DNA of 64,000 nt from Nostoc sp. TH1S01 (GTDB lineage: Bacteria; Cyanobacteriota; Cyanobacteriia; Cyanobacteriales; Nostocaceae): positions 124,001 to 188,000 of the forward strand of contig JAGKSW010000018.1 of assembly GCA_018993265.1 (NCBI GenBank), read 5' to 3'. A program made the position numbers and the translations under genes. Every line of letters starts with the position of its first letter. The first letter of the stretch is position 1. The notes under the pieces were generated by a model, which was not told where the DNA came from, did not search any database, and was given only the letters and a program-made list of their open reading frames with translations. Shown piece after piece: positions 17,067 to 25,814 of this stretch.

Positions 17067-17603
17067 TTATTTAAAGCGATAGCCAATACCACCGTTGATG
17101 CTAACAGCAGAAGCCGGACTATTTTGATAAGCACGTAGTCCAACTTTGGCATTTGTGTAAATCAGGAAATTATTAGCGACTTCTGATTCTACACCAGCAC
17201 CCACGACTACAGAATCTCTATTACCTAAAGGACTGGGTGAACCATCTTTTTCGACAAAAGAATAACCACCAGTGACATAAGCATTAGTTCTATTAGCAAT
17301 TGGCACGTCTACGGAAACTTCTGGAATAATACTAGTCGTCTTATCATTCCAGAGAACATTACCCCGTGCAGAAACTGGGAGGTTTCCTAATTTGACTCTA
17401 CCTGTGAGATTACCGCCAAAGTTAGCTGCATCGTTGTTGAGTCCGCCATTAGTCACGCCTGCTGCAACACCAGCACCAATGTAACTAGCATCAGTCCCTT
17501 TTTTATCTTGAGCCGCAGCTTGTCCTGCATTCATTATCAGAGGCGCAATAACTAAAGAAGACAATGCCGAAATTGCCACGAAAGACCGAAGTAAACCTTT
17601 CAT
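17067..17603 (-). CDS. Secreted outer-membrane beta-barrel protein
   Basis: A 178-residue exported protein. A signal peptide covers about residues 1-31 ('FVAISALSSLVIAPLIM' then 'AGQAAAQ'). The mature part alternates polar and hydrophobic residues in beta strands and is rich in Gly and Asn. It ends in Phe-Lys ('GGIGYRFK'), close to the terminal aromatic used by the BAM machinery. Its size suggests an OmpA/OmpX-like 8-stranded barrel; transport or structural function is unknown. I prefer ATG 17603 over the in-frame TTG at 17615. The gene is isolated between long non-coding regions. Confidence 0.75.
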   Translation of the reverse strand: MKGLLRSFVAISALSSLVIAPLIMNAGQAAAQDKKGTDASYIGAGVAAGVTNGGLNNDAANFGGNLTGRVKLGNLPVSARGNVLWNDKTTSIIPEVSVDVPIANRTNAYVTGGYSFVEKDGSPSPLGNRDSVVVGAGVESEVANNFLIYTNAKVGLRAYQNSPASAVSINGGIGYRFK

Positions 17604-18274
17604 ACTTTTGTTCAATTTTTTGAATTATTACTGTTATTTACTAGGTCGTAAATTGTGTACAAAGGTTCCGAATAATTTTCAATTTCTATAAAATCGTTGT
17701 TATGATTGATGCTCAAAAGCTAATAGTAAATTTACTATTTTAGCTTGCATAAAATTTGCCGATATTCGCAGCAAAATTTATCTCAGCCGGAACTTTTGCG
17801 AGTAGGCGCTTAAAAAACTGGCACAGAAACAGGAGAAAAGTTAATTTTTTCTAGCATGACTGATGCAATGAAAATTGATAATTTTGCAATTTCAACTAAT
17901 GCCTAACAATTGCCTGTAGCAGTAATAGCAATAACCTATAGCAGAAATATATAAAGTAAATTCATCAGGATTCAGTACCCAGAGGCAGTTATCAGGGTTG
18001 AGTGTGATTTACAGATATTGGGCTGCTTGTGTTCTGACTTTAAAGGGAACAGGGAACAGTGTAGGCTGATGACGAGGACTGTTACTCCCGTCTAAATCGT
18101 CTGTAAAAGTGGTAATCCCAAGTAGGGGCGGGTTATCTAAATCTTCGTTAATCACCGATTATTTCGTGAACCCGCCCCTACTTTTGTCCCCATCCAACTG
18201 TTGCCTGTTGCCCGTTCCCTGTTCCCTCGACCGAAAGTCGGTGAAATTTTGGCAATTTTCGTGGAGATGGCATA
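17604..18274. other. Intergenic region, 671 bp
   Basis: A divergent promoter region for the barrel protein and the ADP-ribosylglycohydrolase. The right part is repeat-rich: 'GGGAACAGGGAACAG' at about 18046, inverted near 18212, and the 14-bp hairpin described separately. A short stem ACCGA/TCGGT lies about 30 nt upstream of the next start. No coding sequence is supported. Confidence 0.5.
18121..18182. repeat. 62-bp palindromic element
   Basis: Arms AGTAGGGGCGGGTT (18121-18134) and AACCCGCCCCTACT (18169-18182) are perfectly complementary, around a 34-nt AT-rich interior. It looks like a small dispersed palindrome of the type common in Nostocales. Confidence 0.7.
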
Positions 18275-19222
18275 ATGCTAACCGCTACACAAACATTGTC
18301 GGGTTTGATGGGTTTATGTGTCGGTGATGCCTTGGGTGTGCCTGTGGAGTTTACAAGCCGCGCTGAACGAATAAAATTCCCGGTTACGAAGATGCTGGGT
18401 TACGGCACATGGCATCAACCGCCAGGAACTTGGTCTGATGATAGTTCCCTAACGTTTTGCTTGGTAGAAAGCCTTTGCCGAGGGTATTCTTTGGATGCTA
18501 TAGCTTTGTCTTTCTGGCGGTGGTACAAGCAAGCTTACTGGACTCCCAGAGGGGAAATATTTGGCATTGGCCAGAGTACTCATGCAGCTATTATGCGAAT
18601 TAACCAAGGAGTTCCACCTTTAGAGGCTGGGGGAACTAGCGAGATGAGTAATGGTAATGGTTCTTTGATGAGAATTTTACCGATGGCTTATTGTCATAAA
18701 ACCTTAGATTTCCCGGAATTGATTTCACGGGTGCATCAGGTGTCTTGTATTACCCATGCTCATGTGCGATCGCAAATGGCCTGCGGCATTTATACTAGTA
18801 TCGCCATTGAACTACTGCAAGGTGCTAATTTGCCCACAGCTTACACTCAAGGCTTAGAGAAAATTCAAAGTATTTATTCTGCACCGCAATTTCTGGAAGA
18901 AATGCCCCATTTTTCTAGAGTATTCAGTGGTGAAATAGCCAGCTTACCAATTGAAGAGATTAAATCTGGTGGCTATGTAATTGACACCCTAGAAGCATCG
19001 TTATGGTGTTTGTTAAATAGCACATCCTATGCAGAAGCAGTGTTAAAAGCTGTAAATTTGGGTGGACACACAGATACAACTGCGGCTGTCACGGGTGGGT
19101 TAGCGGGAATTTATTACGGTATTGAGGGTATACCTCAACTTTGGGTAAATCAAGTTGCTCGCAAACAAGACATTGTGAATTTAGCGAAGCGTTTTACTTT
19201 AGCAGTTTACACGCACAATTAG
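18275..19222 (+). CDS. ADP-ribosylglycohydrolase (DraG-like)
   Basis: A 315-residue protein of the ADP-ribosylglycohydrolase/DraG/ARH fold, which removes ADP-ribose from proteins or small molecules using two metal ions. Metal-binding signatures are 'GTWSDDSSLT' (D55, D56) and 'GGHTDTTAAVTGGLAG' near residue 260. Also typical are the N-terminal 'GLCVGDALGVPVEF' and the 'THAHVRSQMACGIY' helix. The dinitrogenase-reductase-specific role of DraG cannot be assumed. It is preceded by repeats and followed by a minus-strand gene, so it is monocistronic. Confidence 0.88.
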   Translation: MLTATQTLSGLMGLCVGDALGVPVEFTSRAERIKFPVTKMLGYGTWHQPPGTWSDDSSLTFCLVESLCRGYSLDAIALSFWRWYKQAYWTPRGEIFGIGQSTHAAIMRINQGVPPLEAGGTSEMSNGNGSLMRILPMAYCHKTLDFPELISRVHQVSCITHAHVRSQMACGIYTSIAIELLQGANLPTAYTQGLEKIQSIYSAPQFLEEMPHFSRVFSGEIASLPIEEIKSGGYVIDTLEASLWCLLNSTSYAEAVLKAVNLGGHTDTTAAVTGGLAGIYYGIEGIPQLWVNQVARKQDIVNLAKRFTLAVYTHN

Positions 19223-19296
19223 GGAACAGGGAACAGGTGACAGGGAACAGGTAAAATAGTGTTCATTCCTCCTGCCTCCTGTCTCCTGCCTTTTAG

Positions 19297-20307
19297 TTAA
19301 AGTGCAGACAAAGAGTAGACTTGACCATCAATTAACAGGCGAGTGATGCCTTTGGCTTGGAGGTGAGTCCGTGCCTTGTGTAGCATTCTACTATCAGGAA
19401 CTTTAATCACGCGATCGCGCTTTGTCGAGAAACGTTTTGCTACGCGATGGTTATCAAATATCGGCAGAGTTCGCTGCTGAGTTTCCAGAGTCGGAATTTG
19501 CCCTAAATCACCAAAATCTTTGAGTGGTCTGGTAATTAGCTCGGCGGAACGGTCTATTACCAAATAACAAGTTCTCGGCAAATTAGCTGCCGACAATGGT
19601 AAAACTTGAACTGGTGCTTCACCTAACCTGCGTCTTGTAACTAAAGGTCTTGGCTCCTCAAAGTAATCGTCATCCTCCTCATAATCATCATCATCCAAAT
19701 CGTCATCATCTAGATCATCGTCTAAATCATCTAAATCCTCAGATTCTTCATCGAGCAATTCTTCGCCCAGCATTTCAGCAAAAGCAGCAACTTTGGGACG
19801 TTCTTCATCCAGTATGGGACTAGGAATGCTAGCAATTTCTGGCGGTTGTTCTGGCGAAATGTCTACTTTTTTCACCAATCTTGGTTTTGGTTTTTCTGTA
19901 GTTGCTGAAGAACGTCGCCGCACTCTTCTAATACCAGAATTTGATTCATCTGTATCTTCTTCCGGTTCTGATGGTGCTTCGATGACTGGCTCCTGAGACT
20001 TGAGCTTGGGCAACTCTACAGGTTTGCTTTCGCTCTGAGGAGGTTCCAGTTCCGGCTCTTTATTGATTAACAAAGGCAACTGCTCATAATTTACCTGCGC
20101 CCTACCTTCAGGAGTCCGAGCCGCCCGTTTCAAAGAAACTAAGTATTCGTACTCATCTTCTGGCAAGGTACTTTTGAGCAGACGACTGATAGTTGAGTTG
20201 CTCACGTCATAACGTTCTGCTAAAGTCGAGGTCGTTTCAGCAGTTTCTCGATATAACTTAAGAATTTCTTGTTTATCTGATTCTGTTAGTTTTCTCACGG
20301 TAGACAC
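19297..20307 (-). CDS. HTH protein with acidic central domain
   Basis: Residues about 5-50 form a transposase/resolvase-like helix-turn-helix ('TTSTLAERYDVSNSTISRLL'). A Pro/Glu-rich linker follows with a basic patch ('RRVRRRSS'), then a very acidic tract near residues 190-225 made largely of Asp, Leu, Glu and Tyr. A conserved C-terminal segment comes last ('CYLVIDRSAELITRPLKDFG', 'RLLIDGQVYSLSAL'). I know no assigned function for this architecture. The HTH suggests DNA binding; the acidic tract could be an interaction surface. In-frame starts are TTG 20310 and GTG 20307; I prefer GTG. It lies 2-5 nt downstream of the membrane-protein gene and is presumably in one operon with it. Confidence 0.65.
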   Translation of the reverse strand: MSTVRKLTESDKQEILKLYRETAETTSTLAERYDVSNSTISRLLKSTLPEDEYEYLVSLKRAARTPEGRAQVNYEQLPLLINKEPELEPPQSESKPVELPKLKSQEPVIEAPSEPEEDTDESNSGIRRVRRRSSATTEKPKPRLVKKVDISPEQPPEIASIPSPILDEERPKVAAFAEMLGEELLDEESEDLDDLDDDLDDDDLDDDDYEEDDDYFEEPRPLVTRRRLGEAPVQVLPLSAANLPRTCYLVIDRSAELITRPLKDFGDLGQIPTLETQQRTLPIFDNHRVAKRFSTKRDRVIKVPDSRMLHKARTHLQAKGITRLLIDGQVYSLSAL

Positions 20308-20312
20308 CAAAT

Positions 20313-21164
20313 CTAAGCTCGTTTACGTCCACGCTCCCGGCGAGTCCGGCTCAATGATGCGTCATGTTCTAGGACTGCGCCCATACCGAATAACACTCCA
20401 CTAAACACCCAAAACACTTCTAATATGTCTCCACTTTGATAATTAGGCCCTTGAGCGAATTTAAACCACATATCTGCAATGTAAAGCGAAAACGCGGCCG
20501 CTGCAATCATTCGCCAAGATTGAGCTACCCGTCCGCCCCAAAAAGCTAAGAGTAAGGTTGTCGCAATAATCAGCAGTACTACATCGCTCACGATGTAAAA
20601 CCAGTTCAAAATTGCGGCTAGTAGTTCTGTTGGTGTTGTTTGTTGCATCGAAATCCACCATGCCACCAAACTGCCAAAGACTCCTATAGCTGATACAATC
20701 AGCCATTGCCATTTTTCGAGATTAATGCGTCTTGATGCCACAGCTAAGATCATGCCTACGCCCAGGGAAATATAAGTCAATACAAAAAATACATCGCCAA
20801 TTGATACATCCGGTTCTTCTTTTAAAACTATTTCTGTATAGCCAAAAAATATCCCTCCCAGGAAATAAGAAAGCATACCAATGGCAATTGCCAACCACAC
20901 ATTTCGACTACTGACGATTTGGGGGCTACGCCAATTCCTTAAGCATAAAATACCAGCACCCAAGTAAGCTAACGCTTCAAAAATATTTGTGCCAATTACA
21001 TACCATTCGGCACGACTTTCTACGCCGTTGGCTCCTGGAATTTTAGCACTAAATAGCAAAAAATATAATAGTGCAGCTACAGCCCAGACAATCCCGGCCA
21101 AAATAATATTGCGATTGCTGAAGATAGATTTAGAACGTAGAGAATTGTTGTATGAGCTACTCAT
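20313..21164 (-). CDS. Polytopic membrane protein, unknown function
   Basis: A 283-residue integral membrane protein with about eight hydrophobic segments (for example 'IILAGIVWAVAALLYFLLF', 'IAIGMLSYFLGGIFFGY', 'VVLLIIATTLLLAFWGG'). It ends in a basic tail ('RTRRERGRKRA'). No catalytic or transport signature is visible. It is the upstream partner of the HTH/acidic protein, with the two genes almost abutting. That resembles a membrane sensor plus DNA-binding partner, but it is inference from position only. Confidence 0.7.
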   Translation of the reverse strand: MSSSYNNSLRSKSIFSNRNIILAGIVWAVAALLYFLLFSAKIPGANGVESRAEWYVIGTNIFEALAYLGAGILCLRNWRSPQIVSSRNVWLAIAIGMLSYFLGGIFFGYTEIVLKEEPDVSIGDVFFVLTYISLGVGMILAVASRRINLEKWQWLIVSAIGVFGSLVAWWISMQQTTPTELLAAILNWFYIVSDVVLLIIATTLLLAFWGGRVAQSWRMIAAAAFSLYIADMWFKFAQGPNYQSGDILEVFWVFSGVLFGMGAVLEHDASLSRTRRERGRKRA

Positions 21165-21343
21165 AAGAATTGACTATGTATATGCACGCTGGAAGGTTTG
21201 AAGTCTGAAGTCTGAAGGATAAAGTCAGAGTTTATTGGTGTGTGTCTTGGTCGCTATTGGAGCGAAAAAGCTTGTTTTTGCAAAAATTCAGGATAAAAGT
21301 AAGTTTTTCAGACTTCAAACTTTATAATTCATCCTTTTTTATG

Positions 21344-22003
21344 CTATTGCCACAGTTTACTTAGTGAAGATTGATTTAGCCAAGATATAAATAGCGATCG
21401 CTCGCCTTCTGCCATATCCTGTAACCTATCGGCTACTTTATTGGCAAAGTTGGCATTACCAAAATAAGTTTTCCCTAGCTTGTGCAGTTCTTGTAAAAAT
21501 GCAGTTACATGATTTTCTTGCCAAGCCGGAAGTTTAGTGTCTTCTAAGGGATCTATGGTCACTAAGTGTTTAACTGCTTCGGGGGAAGAAGCTTCGGGAA
21601 ATTTCTGCTGTCGGAAAATTTCCCCCATATCTTTTTCAAATAATGTTAATTGGCGAGCGCCTAAAAACTCTTCAATATCTAGATGTACCGCTTGCAATAG
21701 TAAGATACTGGCTTGAATCAGTATGTCTGTCTTACCGTGACCACCAGTATCACTATCTAGCTGTTCTAAGCGGATTTTACCCCAGATGCTAAAACGATCT
21801 GGTTCTTCTAGTAAGACACAAGCTTTGCCGCGATTATCTGTAAAATCTCTCCACAAGGCGCGAGCTTCTTCTTCTTGATTAGCTTTAAATAAACTAATCA
21901 ACCGAAAGGTTTGCCCCTGATAATGGAGGATCGGCACTTGCTGATCCCTTTTTGGGTGCTGAATGCTTGATATTTCAACATCCTGCCGTTTGAGAATAAA
22001 CAT
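21344..22003 (-). CDS. Conserved cyanobacterial protein, unknown function
   Basis: A 219-residue soluble protein without signal peptide or membrane segment. The N-terminal part is beta-rich ('VPILHYQGQTFRLISLFKAN'), the middle has 'DRFSIWGKIRLEQL', and the C-terminal half is helical ('FLQELHKLGKTYFGNANFAN', 'MAEGERSLFISWLNQ'). Its frame is intact and its codon use resembles its neighbours, so I treat it as real. I recognise no enzymatic motif. Confidence 0.65.
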   Translation of the reverse strand: MFILKRQDVEISSIQHPKRDQQVPILHYQGQTFRLISLFKANQEEEARALWRDFTDNRGKACVLLEEPDRFSIWGKIRLEQLDSDTGGHGKTDILIQASILLLQAVHLDIEEFLGARQLTLFEKDMGEIFRQQKFPEASSPEAVKHLVTIDPLEDTKLPAWQENHVTAFLQELHKLGKTYFGNANFANKVADRLQDMAEGERSLFISWLNQSSLSKLWQ

Positions 22004-22338
22004 GGCACGCTAAAATAACTCCTCACAGGGGCTTTGTGGATATGCGATCTATAATCTGATTTGGTAACATCGCCAAGAGTGCGATTACTTAGTATGTGAT
22101 TGGGGTAAGTGGTGCGATCGCTCTTCAGCCACTTTAGTGTAAGCTACCCAAAGGATATCTACACCAACATGCAAATAACCCGTCTCGACCACTCAATATA
22201 GCTAATCAATAACTGATTTGCTTTGCTCGACTAGCATCTTAGCCTTGCCATAGCAAATCTGCAATTTTTGATTGCTTATCCCTGGCAATAACGATATAAT
22301 TATATAGATGACTCTAGTCAGAGCCACAATTTTAGCTT
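22004..22338. other. Intergenic region, 335 bp, upstream of tRNA-Arg
   Basis: It contains several HIP1-like sites and a possible stem around 22106-22140 with AAGTGG/CCACTT arms and a HIP1 octamer in the loop. No gene was found. A tRNA promoter presumably lies in the AT-rich last 60 bp. Confidence 0.4.
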
Positions 22339-22411
22339 GGGCGCGTAGCTCAGTGGATAGAGCAATTGCCTTCTAAGCAATCGGCCGCAGGTTCGAGCCC
22401 TGCCGCGCTCG
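22339..22411 (+). tRNA. trnR-UCU: tRNA-Arg (anticodon UCU)
   Basis: A 73-nt cloverleaf: acceptor GGGCGCG/CGCGCTC with one G-T pair, D arm GCTC/GAGC, anticodon stem ATTGC/GCAAT with loop CTTCTAA (anticodon TCT), and T arm GCAGG/CCTGC with loop TTCGAGC. The discriminator is G. CCA is not encoded. It should read AGA and AGG. Confidence 0.97.
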
Positions 22412-22444
22412 TTGAAATTAAAATAGCAACTCTTAAGTTAAGTC

Positions 22445-22551
22445 AGGACTTACGCACCAAGATTGTGTGTGGAATTTGAGTTTGGGGGTGAAAGGGTTTT
22501 GGATACATATACGCCTACACCCTTGATTTTCCATGTCACTGCGTAAGTCCT
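22445..22551. repeat. MITE-like repeat, family C copy 1
   Basis: Perfect 12-bp terminal inverted repeats AGGACTTACGCA (22445-22456) and TGCGTAAGTCCT (22540-22551) bound a 107-bp non-coding unit. Related, more degraded copies lie at about 56456-56572 and 61511-61633. They share the order: TACG-type end, an internal 'CTACACCCTT' or 'TTTACACCC', and a closing 'AAGTC' or 'CAGTCC' end. Confidence 0.75.
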
Positions 22552-23280
22552 AAAAGTATTCAACAGCTTAGTGTGTCGCCGATTTAGTTAAAGAGTCACA
22601 TCTTGCATCTAATGCAAACAACTGACAGTCGCGGCTATTTTAACAATTAAAGTATATCTTTACAAAAAGAAATTATATATAAATCAAACTTAGTAAATAG
22701 TATTAGTAACATCAATGTCATGAATTACTAATATTAATTAGCTGCAAAATAGAGAATATTAAAATAAATTTTTTCAATAAACGTTATTATGTGAAAAAAT
22801 ACTTTGGTTTAAATCTAATTGCTAAGTTTGTTGACTTGTAGCTTTGAATTAGTAGCTTTTAACAAAATTAATTTCTTTATTTAAAAAATATTCAGTAATT
22901 ATTTCCTAATTTATTATAGAATGAGGGCAAACAAAAACTGTAGCGAGAGTCGCTGGCATTTTCTAGAGTGATCAATGCTTGCAGCCTGATCATTTCTACT
23001 GTTTTGACAGTAGTTTAGAGTTAACAGCACCAGCAAAGCTTAGGTCAAAAGCTAGTCAACAATTAGGCAAGTGTAATTCATCACTTTTAAGCCTTATACT
23101 TCAACAGCGTTGAGGGAAAATTGTTGCATCTTTTTGGTCGTGATTCATTGTGCTTGATTCAAGCTTTTGAATTTTAATTCATTTTCACTGCATTCAACTA
23201 TTTTGAGGTTGGCTTCAAAGTTTACAAATGAGAATTTGTAGACTGTTCGCGCACATTTATTTACCCCGAAATTCAATATT

Positions 23281-23382
23281 ATGAATGACTTTCAGTTTAT
23301 CGTAACTGTCTGCATCTTAGCGGTAGCCTATCTATCGAGTATTTACTTGTGGTTAGCATTTTATCAACACACAAATGAATAA
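23281..23382 (+). CDS. Possible 33-residue single-pass membrane peptide
   Basis: ATG-to-TAA frame encoding 33 residues. A continuous hydrophobic stretch 'FIVTVCILAVAYLSSIYLWL' (residues 6-25) is followed by a polar tail. That is the shape of small subunits of cyanobacterial membrane complexes. There is no obvious ribosome-binding site and I cannot name a family. It stands 166 bp upstream of the MscS pair. It could be chance in AT-rich DNA. Confidence 0.35.
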   Translation: MNDFQFIVTVCILAVAYLSSIYLWLAFYQHTNE

Positions 23383-23548
23383 CAAGATGACAGCAACAGA
23401 AAATTTATTAATTAACAAGGTCTAATTAAATTTAGGCCTTGTGCCACTACAATAGTAAACTAGTTAATTGCTGAAGCTGCATATTTTATGTCTAATCAGC
23501 GTCAACTCTGATGAGGAGTTGAGTGATCGCTAACTTAATTGATGGAAA

Positions 23549-24640
23549 ATGCTGGTTTTTTTGTCAGAAATATTTACAGATAAAGAAGTACAAATTGGAT
23601 TATTAGGTTTGGTGTTAGGAGTAGGCATATTTTTTATTGGCTGGACAATAATTTTTTTAATAAAAATATTATTCCAACGTTGGAAGTTTATTCAGGTTGA
23701 AGATATATATCAAAAACTATTAAAGCCTCATAAAAATTTGTTTATCACTGTATTATTAATTATTATTATTGATTCGATTATTTTAGTATTACCAAATAAT
23801 TCTTGGACAAATTCGTTAGAAATTATTGTTAGTTTAAGTTTGGTGATCGCCAGTAGTTGGTTAGCAGCACAAATTTTCAAGAGCTTCTTTGATTTTTATT
23901 TACTAAATGCAGCATTTAAGAGTGGACAAAAAATTAGTAGTGAGTTATTGATTCTCTTAAGATGGGTAGCAAATATCACTATTATTGTAGTAGCAATTCT
24001 GATTTACGCTCAAACCCATCAAATTAATATATTAGGTCTATTAGCAAGTTTAGGACTTGGTGGTTTAGCAGTAGCCTTTGCAGCTCAAAAAACTTTAGAA
24101 CAAATTCTTGGTGGTATTGTTCTTTATCTTGACCGTCCATTTGTCATTGATGATTATATCGGGCTACCTGACGGTACTTTTGGCAGAGTGGAATCTATCG
24201 GATTGAGATCCACACGTATTAGAACTTCTGGTAAAGGGACTGTGATGATAGTTCCTAATAGTGCTTTAACTCAATTAAATATTGAGAACTTTACTGGTGC
24301 CAAGAAAGTCATGTCTATACTTTATTTGACATTTCACCGAGCAATTAGCAGTGAAGAACGTGCCTTAATTCGTCAGGTAATTCTTGATAGTACTAATGAT
24401 ATTTTTGGTATTGATTCAAGAAATACCGAAGTAACTTTTAAAACCATTGGTGGAGACATAGAAAAAACTCAAGCTCAAGTTGCCTTTTTTATTTTGGGTT
24501 CTGGTGATGTGTCAATGGAATTGCGTCGTCAGCTTTTAGATTTAGCAACTCAAACTATGACTCAGTGCTTAAAAGAATATGGTATTGCTTTTGAAATAGA
24601 AGAACCAACAATTTATGTGGACTCGCCGATTACAATTTAG
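23549..24640 (+). CDS. MscS-family mechanosensitive channel, copy 1
   Basis: A 363-residue small-conductance mechanosensitive channel homologue. About five hydrophobic segments are visible. The pore helix and beta domain are recognisable in 'LGLGGLAVAFAAQKTLEQI', 'YLDRPFVIDDYI', 'GRVESIGLRSTRIRT' and 'VPNSALTQLNIENFT'. Such channels open under membrane tension and release solutes during osmotic downshock. It is followed after 5 bp by a second homologue with the same C-terminal ending (EEPTIYVDSP / QEPTIYVESP), so the two arose by tandem duplication and are probably co-transcribed. Confidence 0.92.
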   Translation: MLVFLSEIFTDKEVQIGLLGLVLGVGIFFIGWTIIFLIKILFQRWKFIQVEDIYQKLLKPHKNLFITVLLIIIIDSIILVLPNNSWTNSLEIIVSLSLVIASSWLAAQIFKSFFDFYLLNAAFKSGQKISSELLILLRWVANITIIVVAILIYAQTHQINILGLLASLGLGGLAVAFAAQKTLEQILGGIVLYLDRPFVIDDYIGLPDGTFGRVESIGLRSTRIRTSGKGTVMIVPNSALTQLNIENFTGAKKVMSILYLTFHRAISSEERALIRQVILDSTNDIFGIDSRNTEVTFKTIGGDIEKTQAQVAFFILGSGDVSMELRRQLLDLATQTMTQCLKEYGIAFEIEEPTIYVDSPITI

Positions 24641-24645
24641 AAATA

Positions 24646-25776
24646 ATGACCAATATTTTACAATTCGTTCTGAACTTTTTTCAGCGTGAAACTACCATCT
24701 TAGCTTTATCTCGATTTGGTGTATTTCTCTGCTTTATTTTTTTATCTTTATTAGCAGGGAGATATACACCAACATTTGTCAGAATTATTACGCAAAGATT
24801 TGCCCCCCAACAAGTAGCTAGTATTTATAATAATCTCGTCGAACCTTTAAGAAATGTATTTAAAATTGCTGGAACTTTAATTTTAATTTCCTTATCTTTA
24901 GCCTGGATTGAAGATTACCAATCTATTTATAATTTTTTATCTCCAATTGTAGATTTAGCTGTAATTATTAGTCTTGCTTGGTTATCTTCTCGACTATTTC
25001 GACAGTTTATTCGTTCTTATGGCATTGAACTAGTTAGGAAATTTGGGCGAGAAGTAGATGAATTACTCTTGGTATTTGAAACTTTAGCCAATGTTATTAT
25101 TGGATTTATTGCTGTTTTAGCTTTTGCTCAAAGTCAACAATTTAATTTAATTGGTTTATTAACTGGCTTAGGAATTGGTGGTTTAGCTGTGGCTTTTGCA
25201 GCGCAAAAAAGCTTAGAACAATTGCTGGGAACAATTGTATTATATTTAGATAGACCCTTTGTGCCAGGGGAATATATTCGGTTACAAAAATCTAATCAAA
25301 TTCCTGAAGGCTTGTTTGGTAGAGTAGAGTCAATTGGTATTAGATCAACCAAAATTAGGACTGCGGCTAAGAGTACCTTATTTATTATTCCTAATTCCAT
25401 TTTGGCAAACTTAGAAATTGAAAACATTACTCGTGGTAAAAAAGTGATGGTGCTACTTTACCTCGATTTTTTACATACCCTACAAGAGCGAGAACAAGCT
25501 TTAGTACAGCAGATAATTGTTGAAAGTACTAATTCTCTGTTTGGGATTGACCCAGGTAGTACTAGTATTACTTTTTTAAATCATCAGGATGAACAGCAGT
25601 TAACTCGCACAAGAGTAACATTTTTTATTTTGGGTTCTAGTGAAAATTCATTGCAGTTGCGGAAACGTTTGTTGGAATTGGCAAACGAAAAAATTTCTAA
25701 AAAGCTTGTTAATCATGGCATTGAGTTTAAGTTACAAGAACCGACAATTTATGTGGAATCACCTGTAACTATTTAA
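24646..25776 (+). CDS. MscS-family mechanosensitive channel, copy 2
   Basis: A 376-residue paralogue of the preceding gene. Shared blocks are 'LGIGGLAVAFAAQKSLEQL', 'YLDRPFVPGEYIRL', 'GRVESIGIRSTKIRTAAKS' and 'IPNSILANLEIENI'. It has an insertion of about six residues in the loop after 'EYIRL' compared with copy 1 ('QKSNQIPEGLFGRV'). It starts 5 bp after copy 1 and ends at a strong bidirectional terminator. The pair might form heteromeric channels or respond at different tensions; that is speculation. Confidence 0.92.
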   Translation: MTNILQFVLNFFQRETTILALSRFGVFLCFIFLSLLAGRYTPTFVRIITQRFAPQQVASIYNNLVEPLRNVFKIAGTLILISLSLAWIEDYQSIYNFLSPIVDLAVIISLAWLSSRLFRQFIRSYGIELVRKFGREVDELLLVFETLANVIIGFIAVLAFAQSQQFNLIGLLTGLGIGGLAVAFAAQKSLEQLLGTIVLYLDRPFVPGEYIRLQKSNQIPEGLFGRVESIGIRSTKIRTAAKSTLFIIPNSILANLEIENITRGKKVMVLLYLDFLHTLQEREQALVQQIIVESTNSLFGIDPGSTSITFLNHQDEQQLTRTRVTFFILGSSENSLQLRKRLLELANEKISKKLVNHGIEFKLQEPTIYVESPVTI

Positions 25777-25778
25777 TT

Positions 25779-25811
25779 AAAAAAACACAGACGAGTAATC
25801 TGTGTTTTTTG
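25779..25811. terminator. Bidirectional terminator between mscS and GH65 genes
   Basis: Stem ACACAGA (25785-25791)/TCTGTGT (25799-25805), with a 7-nt loop. An A-run precedes it and a T-run follows it, so it can terminate both converging transcripts. Confidence 0.9.
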
Positions 25812-25814
25812 TAA

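Larger units (their letters stand above)
22412..23548. other. Intergenic region, about 1.1 kb, AT-rich
   Basis: It holds the family C repeat (22445-22551), a long AT-rich stretch (22600-22920) without codon structure, and one possible 33-codon membrane peptide gene at 23281. No larger protein is encoded on either strand. Confidence 0.6.

Noticed and set aside
22016-22030. 'ACTCCTCAC' motif like the unpaired core of the cyanobacterial sRNA Yfr1
   Set aside because: The flanking two-stem structure and following terminator of Yfr1 are not present, and the core continues AGG rather than AC.
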